A stretch of 64,000 nucleotides of DNA from Opitutus sp. (GTDB lineage Bacteria; Verrucomicrobiota; Verrucomicrobiae; Opitutales; Opitutaceae), in assembly GCA_009695065.1 (NCBI GenBank), contig SIBR01000017.1:6677-70676 (forward strand), written 5' to 3'. The notes beneath the pieces are model-generated. The model had not been told where the DNA came from. It ran no database searches and was given only the letters and a program-made list of their open reading frames with translations. This document shows positions 1-9,040 of the stretch, piece after piece (positions within the stretch are counted from its first letter, which is position 1; each line of letters starts with the position of its first letter). The translations under genes and the position numbers were made by a program.

Positions 1-1914
1 TGGCGGATGAACGCCCGTGGTGAATGGCGCCGCGAGCCAGTCCCGCAGGTCGGACAATGGGGCCTCACCCAGGACGATTTCGGCCGGCGTTTCTACACCT
101 CCAACAGCGATCAGCTCCGCGGCGATTTCGTCCCGTCCCACTATATCGGCGGACTCGACCAACGCGTGACGCAACACGGCGTGCGCTTCCAGGTCGCGAC
201 CGACCAATCCACGTTCCCGATCCGGCCCAACACGGGTGTCAATCGCGGCTACATGAAGGACCAGTTGAAAGAAAATGGCTCCCTGAACACGTTCTCCGCG
301 GCATCGGCTTCGCTGATTTACCGCGGCACCAACTTCCCGGCCGCGTTCAACGGCAACGCCTTTGTGCCGGCCCCCGAAGGCAACATGGTGAAGCGCAATC
401 TCCTCCTTGAGGCCGAGGGGCGGCTCACCGCGCAGAACGCCTACCTCAACACGGAGTTCCTCGCCTCGACCGACGAACGCTTCCGGCCCGTGTATCTCGC
501 CAACGCCCCCGATGGGGCCCTCTACGTGGTCGACTACTACCGTGGCATGCTCGAGGGCTACGAGTTCATCACGACGTGGCTCCGCGACCAGTATTTGAAA
601 CGCGGCCTGAACAAGCCCCTGTGGGGCATGGGCCGCATCTATCGTGTGGTGTATGAGGGCGGACCGCTCGCGAAGACGCCCGATTTCGCCAAGGCGGATG
701 GAGCGGCGCTGATCAAACTCCTCACCGACGAGAACGGCTGGACGCGCGACACCGCGCAGCGCCGCATCGTCGACTCGGGCTCGGCCGCCCTCGCTCCGGC
801 CCTGCGGGATCTCCTCGCCAAGGCTCAAAAGCCGCGGGACCGGGTCTCCGCCCTCTGGTGTCTCGAGGGGCTGGACGTGCTCACGCCCGCCGACTTGGAG
901 CGCGCTTTCGCCGACCCGGACTCGCATGTGCGGATCGCGGCCATTCAGGCCGCGGCACCGACGCTCCGCCAACCGGCCGGCGAAAAGTTGCTCGCCGTCC
1001 TCGCCGCCCGGGCTCCGACCGAGGAGCCGATGGTGCTCGCCAACCTGGCGCTGGCCGTGGGTGGAGTTGATCTCGCCTCCGTGCGCAGCCTGCTGTGGAG
1101 CCTGCTGCCCCGCGCCGCCGAACATCCCTCGCTCACCGACGGCCTGCTGATCGCCCTGCGCGGTCACGAGGTCGAAGTCCTGCAGAACCTGCAAAACCGC
1201 ATTGTTTCCGGCCGCGACTTCCCCTTCGGCGCGGAAGGCCTGCTCGAAAGCACGGCCTCCCACATCGTCCTCGCCCGCGGACCGGGCGGCGACGCCCTGG
1301 TCGCGGCGATCAAGGACAAACGCATTCCGCAGCTATGCCGGCTCGCCCTGATGCGGGGTGCCACCAAAGTCCGGGGAACCGGGCTGTCCGAGGCCCAGCT
1401 GAAGCAATTGGCCGCCGACGCGCCCGACGCCTGGGTACGCCGCACCGCGACCACGGCGGTTGCCAACATCGGGCAGCGCGCGGCGGCTGCCGCCCGCCGG
1501 CCGCGGGCCCGGCCCCTCACGTCGGCCCAGCAAGCGCTGTTCGAATCCGGCAAGACCACCTACGGACTCTGCGCCGCGTGCCATCAACCCGACGGCCTCG
1601 GCCGGCCCGATCTGGCGCCATCGCTCAAGGAAGGCCGCTGGGCCAACGCCGTTTCTCCCGACGCCACGATCCGCATCGTGCTGCACGGCAAACAGGGCAC
1701 GCCCGGCTTCCCCGCCCCGATGGTGCCGCTCGCCAACATGAACGACGAACAACTCGCCGGCGTGATCACCTTTGTCCGTCGCTCTTTCGGCAACACGGCC
1801 TCCGCAGTCGAACCGGCCGATGTGGCGCGCGTGCGCCGTGAAGTCGGCGACCGTGCCACCCCGTGGACGGACGCCGAACTCGCCAAGGCCGCCGGCGAAG
1901 TGAACCAGCCCTGA
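1..1914 (+). CDS. PVC-type beta-propeller/HEAT-repeat/cytochrome c protein, 5'-truncated by window edge
   Basis: The reading frame is open from base 1, so the gene starts upstream; the ATG at base 7 is internal. The first ~200 residues match the end of the sugar-dehydrogenase-like propeller of this PVC-bacterial family (segments such as APDGALYVVDYYRGMLEG and GMGRIYRVVYEGG). A long alpha-helical HEAT-repeat region follows, with repeated 'DRVSALWCLEGL' and 'DPDSHVRIAAIQAA' type units. The C-terminus is a cytochrome c domain with one CxxCH heme site (CAACH, about residue 522 of the visible part) and a PMVPLANM segment that could supply the axial Met. The family is thought to be periplasmic and to pass electrons from an oxidised substrate to the heme. 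The substrate is unknown. A strong tandem terminator follows, so this ends a transcription unit. Confidence 0.88.
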   Translation, partial: WRMNARGEWRREPVPQVGQWGLTQDDFGRRFYTSNSDQLRGDFVPSHYIGGLDQRVTQHGVRFQVATDQSTFPIRPNTGVNRGYMKDQLKENGSLNTFSAASASLIYRGTNFPAAFNGNAFVPAPEGNMVKRNLLLEAEGRLTAQNAYLNTEFLASTDERFRPVYLANAPDGALYVVDYYRGMLEGYEFITTWLRDQYLKRGLNKPLWGMGRIYRVVYEGGPLAKTPDFAKADGAALIKLLTDENGWTRDTAQRRIVDSGSAALAPALRDLLAKAQKPRDRVSALWCLEGLDVLTPADLERAFADPDSHVRIAAIQAAAPTLRQPAGEKLLAVLAARAPTEEPMVLANLALAVGGVDLASVRSLLWSLLPRAAEHPSLTDGLLIALRGHEVEVLQNLQNRIVSGRDFPFGAEGLLESTASHIVLARGPGGDALVAAIKDKRIPQLCRLALMRGATKVRGTGLSEAQLKQLAADAPDAWVRRTATTAVANIGQRAAAAARRPRARPLTSAQQALFESGKTTYGLCAACHQPDGLGRPDLAPSLKEGRWANAVSPDATIRIVLHGKQGTPGFPAPMVPLANMNDEQLAGVITFVRRSFGNTASAVEPADVARVRREVGDRATPWTDAELAKAAGEVNQP

Positions 1915-1921
1915 TCATTCA

Positions 1922-1954
1922 CCCCGCTCCGAACGCGGAGCGGGGTTTTGTTTT
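1922..1954 (+). terminator. Rho-independent terminator, first of a tandem pair
   Basis: A perfect 10-bp GC-rich stem (1922-1931 with 1936-1945) closes a 4-nt loop and is followed by TTTTGTTTT. It starts 8 bases after the stop codon of the HEAT/cytochrome c gene. Confidence 0.92.
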
Positions 1955-1959
1955 ACCGA

Positions 1960-1992
1960 CCCCGGTGCTCCCCTGCGGACATCGGGGTTTTT
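1960..1992 (+). terminator. Second tandem intrinsic terminator
   Basis: The arms 1960-1967 and 1980-1987 form an 8-bp stem (one G-T pair) around a 12-nt loop, followed by TTTTT. It lies 6 bases after the first terminator and insulates the permease gene downstream. Confidence 0.75.
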
Positions 1993-2094
1993 GCTTTCGA
2001 GTCATCGCCATCGTGCACCCGGCGCGCTGAATGGCCGGGGCCTCCGTCAAATGAATTGAAGGCGGCCTCGAGATGGGATGCATTTCCCCGCCCC

Positions 2095-3486
2095 ATGAAC
2101 GTTCGCCCGGAGCCGGATCCCTCCCGCACGCCACCGTCCCTTGTCCGCGGCCTCGGCCTGCTCCAGGCCACCGCCCTGAACATCGCGAACATGGTCGGGA
2201 TCGGTCCGTTCATCACGATCCCGCTGTTCATCGCCACGATGAACGGTCCGCAGGCGATGATCGCGTGGGTGGTCGCGGCGGTGCTGGTGCTCTGCGACGG
2301 CCTGGTGTGGGCGGAACTCGGCGCCGCGCTGCCCGGCAGCGGCGGGAGCTACCATTTTCTGCGCGAGATCTTCGGCCGTTATCGCTGGGGCCGGCTCGTG
2401 CCGTTCCTGTTCATCTGGCAATTCCTCGTCAGCGGCACGCTCGAGGTCGCGTCGGGCTACATCGGCACGATCGAGTACTTGAAATATGCGCTGCCCGGCT
2501 TGGAGCCCGCCCTCGCCGGCTGGGGCGTGCCGGGCGGCATGAAAACGGTCGCCGCCCTCGGCTGTGTCGGCGTCACGCTGATGCTCTGCCGAAAAATCGA
2601 CGTGCTGGGCTGGGTCGGCGTCGCATTTTGCGCGGGCACGATCGTCACCGTGCTCATCGTCATCGTCGCCGGCCTGTGCCACTTCGACGCCTCGCTCCTG
2701 ACCTTCCCGCCCCATGCCTTCGAGGTGAACACCGCGTGGCTCATCGCGATGGGCGGGGCCATGCGCATCGCGGTCTACGACTACCTCGGCTACTATAACA
2801 TCTGCCATCTCGGCGACGAGGTCCGCGAACCGGCCCGAACCATTCCGCGCGCGATCCTGATCTCGGTCCTCGCGATCGCCGCGATCTACCTGACGATGAA
2901 TCTCTCCATCATCGCCGTCGTGCCGTGGCAGGAGGCGATGAAGTCGGAGAACATCGCGGCGCTGTTCATGGAAAAACTGTTCGGGCGCGGGGTGGCGGTG
3001 GCGTTCACCTGGCTCGTAATCTGGACGGCGGCGGCCTCCCTGTTTGCGATCACGCTCGGTTACTCGCGCATCCCCTACGCCGCGGCGCGCCAGGGCGATT
3101 TCTTCCGGATCTTCGCCTACGTGCACCCGGAGGGTCGCTACCCGCTCGTGTCGCTGCTGGCCATCGGCGCGTTGACGGCCGTGTTCTGCTACGTCCCGTT
3201 GCAAACGGTCATCGAGGGCGCCGTCACGGTGCGCATCGCCGTACAATTCATCGGCCAGATTGCAGCCCTGCACATTTTGCGGACCCGGCGGCCCGACGTG
3301 CCGCTGCCTTTCCGGATGTGGCTCTATCCGATGCCGGCGTTGCTCGCGCTCATCGGCTGGATTTTTCTCTGGGCCACATCGGGCCTGACGCTGCTGCTGA
3401 TCGGCCTCGGCGTGCTCGCGTCCGGAGCCATCGTTTTCGCTCTCTGGCAAAAACGATCCGGTGCAACGGCCTCCCCGTTGGGGTAA
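2095..3486 (+). CDS. APC-superfamily amino acid/polyamine permease
   Basis: This 463-residue integral membrane protein of the inner membrane has about 12 hydrophobic segments. The first carries the APC signature region (ALNIANMVGIGPFITIPLF, about residues 24-42), the unwound TM1 stretch that binds the substrate amine or carboxylate in this superfamily. Length fits the family (430-500). The frame is open back to 1948, but that start lies inside the terminator of the preceding gene, so I use the ATG at 2095, just before the first hydrophobic segment. No clear Shine-Dalgarno is seen. It stands alone between a terminator and a convergent gene. The DYLGYYNICHLGDEVREPARTIPRA type loop after TM6 is typical of amino acid permeases. 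The substrate cannot be named. Confidence 0.9.
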   Translation: MNVRPEPDPSRTPPSLVRGLGLLQATALNIANMVGIGPFITIPLFIATMNGPQAMIAWVVAAVLVLCDGLVWAELGAALPGSGGSYHFLREIFGRYRWGRLVPFLFIWQFLVSGTLEVASGYIGTIEYLKYALPGLEPALAGWGVPGGMKTVAALGCVGVTLMLCRKIDVLGWVGVAFCAGTIVTVLIVIVAGLCHFDASLLTFPPHAFEVNTAWLIAMGGAMRIAVYDYLGYYNICHLGDEVREPARTIPRAILISVLAIAAIYLTMNLSIIAVVPWQEAMKSENIAALFMEKLFGRGVAVAFTWLVIWTAAASLFAITLGYSRIPYAAARQGDFFRIFAYVHPEGRYPLVSLLAIGALTAVFCYVPLQTVIEGAVTVRIAVQFIGQIAALHILRTRRPDVPLPFRMWLYPMPALLALIGWIFLWATSGLTLLLIGLGVLASGAIVFALWQKRSGATASPLG

Positions 3487-3507
3487 TCCTTTCCCGGGAC
3501 AGAAACC

Positions 3508-3533
3508 GGCGCGCCCGGCCAACCGGGCGCGCC
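3508..3533. terminator. Bidirectional hairpin between convergent genes
   Basis: A perfect 11-bp inverted repeat (3508-3518 with 3523-3533) with loop CCAA sits between the permease stop (3486) and the stop of the convergent oxidoreductase (3542). It has no U-run on either strand, so termination is inferred from position and stem strength. Confidence 0.6.
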
Positions 3534-3541
3534 GCGGGAAT

Positions 3542-4897
3542 TTATGCCAGGGTCCAACCCGGCCGGTAGCTCCGCCGCAGGAATCGCTCGGCGTCGGGCG
3601 CGTTGCGGATGCGCATCGTCTTCGTGTCCCACTCGATCTTCCGGCCCGCGCGATAGGCGACATTGCCCAGATGGTTGGCCTCGGTGAGCAGCCCGCTGTA
3701 GCCGAAGTGGCAGGTCGTGGGCGCGCCGGTCTTGCAGGCGTGAATCCATTCCTGGCGGTGGCCGAGCGAATCCGGAATCGTTTTCGGCGGCGGGATGAAG
3801 CCCTTGAATTTTTCCTCCGGCAGCAGCACGTGCTTGGAGTAGTTGGAGAGCAGCATCCCCTTGTCGCCGATGAACAGGTGGCCGTCCGGCCATTGCGGGA
3901 TTTCACGGGCCATCCATGCCGGCGGCTTCATCTGGCCCTGATACCATACGACCTTCACCGGCGGCCGCGAGCCGCGGGCGCCGTAATGATAGGTGGCGCT
4001 CATCGTCGCCGGCGCGATTTCCGGATGCGACGGCGGACCGTCGGCCTCAATCGTGAGCGGCGCATCGAGATTGAGCGCCCAGAAGGGCAGGTCGTTGTAG
4101 TGCGACCCGAGGTCGCTCATCGTCCCGTTGCCGAAATCCCACCAGCGATACCACTTGTTGCCGGGAATGTAGACGCTGTTGAACGGCCGCCACGGCGCGG
4201 GCCCGATCCACAAATCCCAGTCGAGCCCCGGCGGAACCGGGTCCGCCTCCTTTGGCCGCTCCTGCGTGCTCACCCGGTCGTATTTCTTCGCGTCATCGGG
4301 CGACTGCCAACCCCACGTGCGATTGACCCAGACGTGCACTTCGCGGACCGGCCCGATGGCGCCGCTCTGCACGAGCTCGACGACGCGGCGGTAATTCGTC
4401 CCGGCGTGAATCTGCGTACCCATCTGCGTGGCGACCCCGGCGGCGAGCGCCGCCTCCCGCACCACCCGGGCTTCGTGGACGTCGCGCGTGATCGGCTTCT
4501 CGCAGTAAACGTGTTTCTTCCGCTTGAGCGCCGGCAGTGTCGCGAACGCGTGGGTGTGCTCGGTGGTCGACACCACGACCGCGTCGAACTCGGAATCCCG
4601 CAGCGAGTCGTACATCTTCCGGAAGTCGCGAAATTGTTTCGCTCCCGGGGCCTTCGCGGCTCCGGCGAGCAGGTTCACCTCGTTCACATCGCAGAGGGCA
4701 ACAATGTTTTCGCCCAGCACGCCCGCAAAATTCGACGCGCCCTGGCCGCCGCAGCCGATGACCGCCACATTGAGCCGGCTGTTCGGCGACTGGCTGCGCA
4801 GGATCGCCGGGAAGCCGAGCACGCCGGCGCCGGCGGCCCCCGCGAGTTGGATAAAATTGCGACGCGTCACGCGCCGTGGGGTCGGGGTCGAGGACAT
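3542..4897 (-). CDS. Tat-exported Gfo/Idh/MocA family oxidoreductase
   Basis: This 451-residue NAD(P)-dependent oxidoreductase probably acts on a sugar, inositol or sugar acid in the periplasm. The N-terminus has a twin-arginine signal ([19 protein letters not shown]). The Rossmann motif follows as [13 protein letters not shown], with the characteristic [13 protein letters not shown] segment holding the catalytic-region Glu-Lys-Pro. The C-terminal half is the Gfo/Idh alpha/beta domain extended with DLGSHYND and similar segments common in PVC-bacterial members. The frame runs to 4963, but the Met at 4897 places the RR motif at a normal distance, so I prefer it. It is transcribed alone, divergent from the gene at 5485. 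Several paralogues exist in such genomes; two more lie at 50405-52963. Confidence 0.9.
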   Translation of the reverse strand: MSSTPTPRRVTRRNFIQLAGAAGAGVLGFPAILRSQSPNSRLNVAVIGCGGQGASNFAGVLGENIVALCDVNEVNLLAGAAKAPGAKQFRDFRKMYDSLRDSEFDAVVVSTTEHTHAFATLPALKRKKHVYCEKPITRDVHEARVVREAALAAGVATQMGTQIHAGTNYRRVVELVQSGAIGPVREVHVWVNRTWGWQSPDDAKKYDRVSTQERPKEADPVPPGLDWDLWIGPAPWRPFNSVYIPGNKWYRWWDFGNGTMSDLGSHYNDLPFWALNLDAPLTIEADGPPSHPEIAPATMSATYHYGARGSRPPVKVVWYQGQMKPPAWMAREIPQWPDGHLFIGDKGMLLSNYSKHVLLPEEKFKGFIPPPKTIPDSLGHRQEWIHACKTGAPTTCHFGYSGLLTEANHLGNVAYRAGRKIEWDTKTMRIRNAPDAERFLRRSYRPGWTLA

Positions 4898-5484
4898 GGG
4901 GAGGATGGATTGTCTGAGGATTTCTGCGCAGTAACTCTGGCCTACCGGTGAAGGCGGATGCACGCCCGGTCAACGTTGAAGCCAACGGCCCGCCGGCCCC
5001 ATGCCCGCGAAGCTCGCCGATCCCGCGCACCGTCTCCGCTCCGCCCTTCCCCTTCCCCCCTGCCCTCGTTTCGTTTTGCAACCAGAGTTTCCCGCTCACC
5101 ACCTCCGCTCATCCGCCTCACTCAGTCCCTATTAGTCAACTAATGGTTTACAAATAGAAATTGAGCCGTTATTTCCCGCTTCCACTGCCGTGCGGCTGGC
5201 TTCGCGCCCTCACGGATTCGAAGCGCCCTTCGCGGGGTTGGGTATCAGCGCAAATAAAAAAGGCCGTCACATGACGGCCTCGGGAATTTGAACCACGGCG
5301 CGAAGCCGTCAGGTTTTCATGATTTTCCGACCGGCCGGACGATCCTTGATCGGACCCTTGCCGCCGGCTGACCCTTCCCGATAAATCCAGTTTCCTATCG
5401 CCGAAAAGCTGGTTAATGATTTTCCCGGTTTCTCCCTGCCACCGCCGCGGCGGTGGCCTCCCTCGAAACTCCAAGTTTGCCACC
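4898..5484. other. 587-bp divergent intergenic region with hairpins
   Basis: This region lies between divergent genes and must hold both promoters. I see no convincing coding frame. The central part carries a strong hairpin that reads as a terminator on the minus strand (5252-5280). A second copy of the GCCGTCA arm at 5305-5311 could pair with the same TGACGGC (5272-5278), so two mutually exclusive structures are possible. A 5-bp hairpin ACGGC/GCCGT overlaps the second copy. The segment 5050-5160 is pyrimidine-rich and less GC-rich. Confidence 0.5.
5252..5280 (-). terminator. Orphan intrinsic terminator on the minus strand
   Basis: A perfect 9-bp inverted repeat (5261-5269 with 5272-5280) is preceded on the plus strand by AAATAAAAAA, which is a U-rich tail on the minus strand. 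No minus-strand gene lies immediately upstream (the next gene to the right is on the plus strand from 5485), so it would end an unannotated short transcript. Confidence 0.6.
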
Positions 5485-8400
5485 ATGATCCTCCACCACC
5501 GCCTTGTCCTTGGCCTCGGGCTGGTTCTCGGCACGACCCTGCCGCTGGCCGCCTACGAACAGATCGCCCCGCCGCCCAACGTGGTGCTGCCTGCCGCCCG
5601 GACGCCGGCGGAGTCCCTGGCCGCGATCACCGTGCCGGCCGAAATGCGCGTCGAGCTGGTCGTCGCCGAGCCGCTCGTCATGGACCCGATCGATATCGCC
5701 TGGGGCGCCGACGGCCGCCTGTGGGTGGTGGAGATGACCGACTATCCGAACGGCGTTGACGGCAAACCCGGCGGCCGCGTCCGCTTCCTCGAATCGACCC
5801 GCAACGACGGGCGCTATGACAAGTCGACGGTCTTCGCGGAAGGCCTCAATTTCCCCTCATCCGTCATGCCGTGGCGCAAAGGCGTGCTCGTGACCGCCGC
5901 CCCCAACATCCTCTACCTCGAGGACACCGACGGCGACGGCAAGGCCGACCTGATCGAGAAACGCTTCACCGGCCTCGGCGAAGGCAACCAGCAGCACCGG
6001 GTCAACAGCCTGCAATGGGGTCTCGATGGCTGGGTCTACCATGCCAACGGCGACAGCGGCGGCACCGTGGTTTCGGTCAGGACGGGGCAGACCCTCGTCC
6101 TCGGTCAGCGCGATCTGCGCACGAATCCCGACACCGGCGAATTCGACCCGCTCGCGGGCCGGACCCAATACGGGCGCAACCGCGACGATTGGGGCAACTG
6201 GTTTGGCGGCAACAATTCCAACCCCCTCTGGCACTACGCCCTCGAAGACCGCTATCTCCGTCGCAACCGCTTCCTCGCGCCGCCCAACTCGACCATCACG
6301 GTCTCGAAGATCCCCGGCGCGGCCCCGATCTACCCGACGAGCCAGACCATCGCTCGCTTCAACGATGCCTTCGGCGCCAACCGGTTCACCTCCGCCTGCG
6401 GCACGATGATCTACCGGGATGACCTGCTCGGCTCCGGGTACGCCGGCAACGCGTTCATCTGCGAGCCGGTCCACAATCTGGTGCATCGCGAAATCGTCCA
6501 GCCCTCCGGCGTCACCTTCACCAGCCAGCGGGCGCCGCAGGAGCAGACCTCGGAATTTTTCGCCTCGTCGGACAACTGGTCGCGCTTCACCAGCGCCCGC
6601 ACCGGCCCCGACGGCGCCCTCTATCTGGTCGACATGTACCGGCTGGTCATCGAACACCCGACTTGGATTCCAGAGCAATGGCAGAAGACGCTGGGCGACC
6701 TGCGAGCGGGTTCCGACAAGGGCCGCATCTACCGGGTCTACCCGAAAACCGCGACCCTGCGCAGCGTCCCCCGTCTCGACCGGGCCGACGCCGCCGGTTT
6801 GGTTGAAGCGCTCAAGAGCCCCAACGGTACCGTGCGCGACCTCGCCCAGCAGCAGTTGACCTGGCGCCAGGAAAAGTCGGCCACCGCCGCGCTGGAAAGC
6901 CTTTCCCGCGAAGCCGCGCTGCCGCAAACGCGCGCGCAGGCGCTGTGGAGCCTCGAGACGACCGGCGCGTTGACGCCGGCGGCCGTGGCGAGCGCCCTGA
7001 AGGACCGGCACGCCGGCGTGCGCCGGCAGGCCGTGCAGCTCAGTGAAAAGTTTGCCGCCTCGAACCCGGAGCTCCTTTCCGGCCTGACCGCGCTGGTCGA
7101 CGATCCCGACGCCGCCGTGCGGCAGCAGGTCGCCTACAGCCTCGGCGAATGGAAGGTTCCCGCCGCCGGCCGGGCCCTCGCCCAATTGGTCCGCAAGGCC
7201 GAGGATCCCCTGATCCTCGCCGCGGCGATGAGTTCCGCGCTGCCGCACGCCGACACGATGCTCTCGCAGATGAATGCGGACGGCGGGGCCAACCGCACGC
7301 TCATCGAAATCGCCATTGCGACCCAGAACAACAAGGCTCTGGCCGATGTGCTCACGACGATCAGCGCGCCGCGCACTCCGGCGTATCCCGCCAGCCAGTT
7401 TGCGGACATGGCCCAGCTGCTCGACACCCTCGGCCGCAATCGGAAGACACTCGCCCAACTGCGATCCAACGCGGACGGACCGATGACGGCGGCGCTCAAC
7501 GCCGCGGCCGCGCTTATCGATGCCGCTCGGAAGATCGCGCCCGACGCGCAGGCGGCGCTCCAACAGCGGAATGCCGCCGTTGCGCTCCTCGGCCGCGGTT
7601 TCGACCGGCAGGAGGATGACTTCACTGCGCTCGCGGGGCTGATCGCCCCGCCGTCGCCCGAAGCGCTGCAACTCGCCGCGGCCAGGGCCGTCGGCAACCT
7701 GAATCTCCCCGCGATTCCCCAGCGCCTGATCGCCAGTTGGGACAATTACGTGCCGGGAGTCCGCGCCGCGGTGCTCGATTTGCTGACCAGCCGCGCCCAG
7801 TGGGCCACGCCGCTCCTGAATCGCATCGATGCCAATCGCGGCATGATCGCCGGCATCGACACCAGCCGCCGGGCCGCGCTCACGCAGCACGCCGATCCGC
7901 GGATTGCCACGCGGGCACTCGCCATCTTCGGCTCGACCGACCTCGACCGGCAGAAAGTCATCGATCGTTACCTGACCGCGATGACCAACCTGCAGGGCGA
8001 CGAGGCCCGGGGCAAAACGGTGTTCAGCAACACCTGCAGCATCTGCCACCAACTGCCCGAAACCGGCGGCCGCGCCGTCGGCCCGGATCTCGCCACCCTC
8101 AGCGATCACAGCCGCCCCTATCTGGTCACCCACATCCTCGATCCCAATCGCGCGCTCGAAGACAAATATCTCCTCTATACCGCCTCAACGACCAACGGAC
8201 GGACGCTGGCCGGGATGCTCGCGGGCGAAGCCGGCGACAGCGTGACGCTGATGGGCATCGACGGCACGGAACAAGTCATCCTGCGCAGCGGCTTGAAATC
8301 GATCACCAGCACGCGCCGTTCCCTGATGCCGGACGGCCTGGAGGGCGCCATCGATCCCCAAGCCATGGCCGACCTCGTGGCTTTCGTGGCCACCGCCGGC

Positions 8401-8868
8401 GGCCGGCGCGCCGCCGCCAAGCCCGCAACCCGCGTGGCGGGCAATGAACCGCGGCTGGTTGTTTCCTCGGCCGATGGCACGCTCGTGCTGCCCGCCGCCG
8501 CCGCGACGCCCTACGGCCCGAAAATCAAATACATGCCCGAATTCAAGGCCTTCGGCTGGTGGACCAGCGCCGATCATGTGGTGTGGGAGGTCAACGTGAC
8601 CGCCGCCGGCGACTACGACGTGCAGATGGAATGGTCCGTCAGCGACAAGTCGGCCAACGGTCCCTACACCCTGAGTGCAGGAGCGCACACGCTTTCCGGG
8701 CGCGTGGCGCCGAGCGGCGGCTGGGAATCCTTCAAGACCGCGAACATCGGCCGGATCCGCCTCGCCGCCGGACGCCAGGAACTCGCGCTCAAGCCCTCCG
8801 GTAAACTCGCCGAAGCCCTGATGGACCTGCGCGAGCTGCGTCTGACGCCGGTTTCCGGCCGGCCGTAA
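5485..8868 (+). CDS. PVC-type propeller/HEAT/cytochrome c protein with extra C-terminal domain
   Basis: This 1127-residue secreted protein begins with a signal peptide (about residues 1-22, ending LPLAA). Residues ~40-430 are a membrane-bound-dehydrogenase-type beta-propeller (RVELVVAEPLVMDPIDIAWG, then EDTDGDGKADLIEK). Residues ~430-820 are HEAT repeats. A cytochrome c domain has heme site CSICH (about 851-855). A final ~130 residues (about 990-1127) after the cytochrome look like a beta-sandwich of carbohydrate-binding type (GGWESFKTANIGRIRLAAG); this part is absent from the three other copies in the window. The ATG at 5485 starts directly before the signal peptide; the frame opens further upstream at 5416. 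Probable role: periplasmic oxidation of a sugar-like compound with electron transfer to heme. The substrate is unknown. Confidence 0.88.
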   Translation: MILHHRLVLGLGLVLGTTLPLAAYEQIAPPPNVVLPAARTPAESLAAITVPAEMRVELVVAEPLVMDPIDIAWGADGRLWVVEMTDYPNGVDGKPGGRVRFLESTRNDGRYDKSTVFAEGLNFPSSVMPWRKGVLVTAAPNILYLEDTDGDGKADLIEKRFTGLGEGNQQHRVNSLQWGLDGWVYHANGDSGGTVVSVRTGQTLVLGQRDLRTNPDTGEFDPLAGRTQYGRNRDDWGNWFGGNNSNPLWHYALEDRYLRRNRFLAPPNSTITVSKIPGAAPIYPTSQTIARFNDAFGANRFTSACGTMIYRDDLLGSGYAGNAFICEPVHNLVHREIVQPSGVTFTSQRAPQEQTSEFFASSDNWSRFTSARTGPDGALYLVDMYRLVIEHPTWIPEQWQKTLGDLRAGSDKGRIYRVYPKTATLRSVPRLDRADAAGLVEALKSPNGTVRDLAQQQLTWRQEKSATAALESLSREAALPQTRAQALWSLETTGALTPAAVASALKDRHAGVRRQAVQLSEKFAASNPELLSGLTALVDDPDAAVRQQVAYSLGEWKVPAAGRALAQLVRKAEDPLILAAAMSSALPHADTMLSQMNADGGANRTLIEIAIATQNNKALADVLTTISAPRTPAYPASQFADMAQLLDTLGRNRKTLAQLRSNADGPMTAALNAAAALIDAARKIAPDAQAALQQRNAAVALLGRGFDRQEDDFTALAGLIAPPSPEALQLAAARAVGNLNLPAIPQRLIASWDNYVPGVRAAVLDLLTSRAQWATPLLNRIDANRGMIAGIDTSRRAALTQHADPRIATRALAIFGSTDLDRQKVIDRYLTAMTNLQGDEARGKTVFSNTCSICHQLPETGGRAVGPDLATLSDHSRPYLVTHILDPNRALEDKYLLYTASTTNGRTLAGMLAGEAGDSVTLMGIDGTEQVILRSGLKSITSTRRSLMPDGLEGAIDPQAMADLVAFVATAGGRRAAAKPATRVAGNEPRLVVSSADGTLVLPAAAATPYGPKIKYMPEFKAFGWWTSADHVVWEVNVTAAGDYDVQMEWSVSDKSANGPYTLSAGAHTLSGRVAPSGGWESFKTANIGRIRLAAGRQELALKPSGKLAEALMDLRELRLTPVSGRP

Positions 8869-9040
8869 CGCGTTCCGCGAGGAACTGCGATTCCATCCCC
8901 GCAATCGGAGTCACCCGCGGAATCCACTCAGCTCGCGGCCCCGGTTTTCGTGTCGTTTTGTGTTTTTCGCCGGGCTACGGTCAGCCTAGGTTTTTCCGCC
9001 GTCCCTACGGCATCCGATTCCCTCTTCGTTTTCTCCACCC

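Noticed and set aside
2047..3906. 619-codon open frame on the minus strand
   Set aside because: Antisense to the APC permease and extending into the Gfo/Idh gene in another frame; charged low-complexity translation.
5283..5303. T-arm-like sequence on the minus strand (GGTTCAAATTCC)
   Set aside because: The loop has one base too many and the flanking stem has mismatches; no acceptor stem or D-arm can be folded.
5857..8133. 758-codon open frame on the minus strand
   Set aside because: Mirror image of the cytochrome c gene at 5485; composition is typical of antisense reading and no motif is present.
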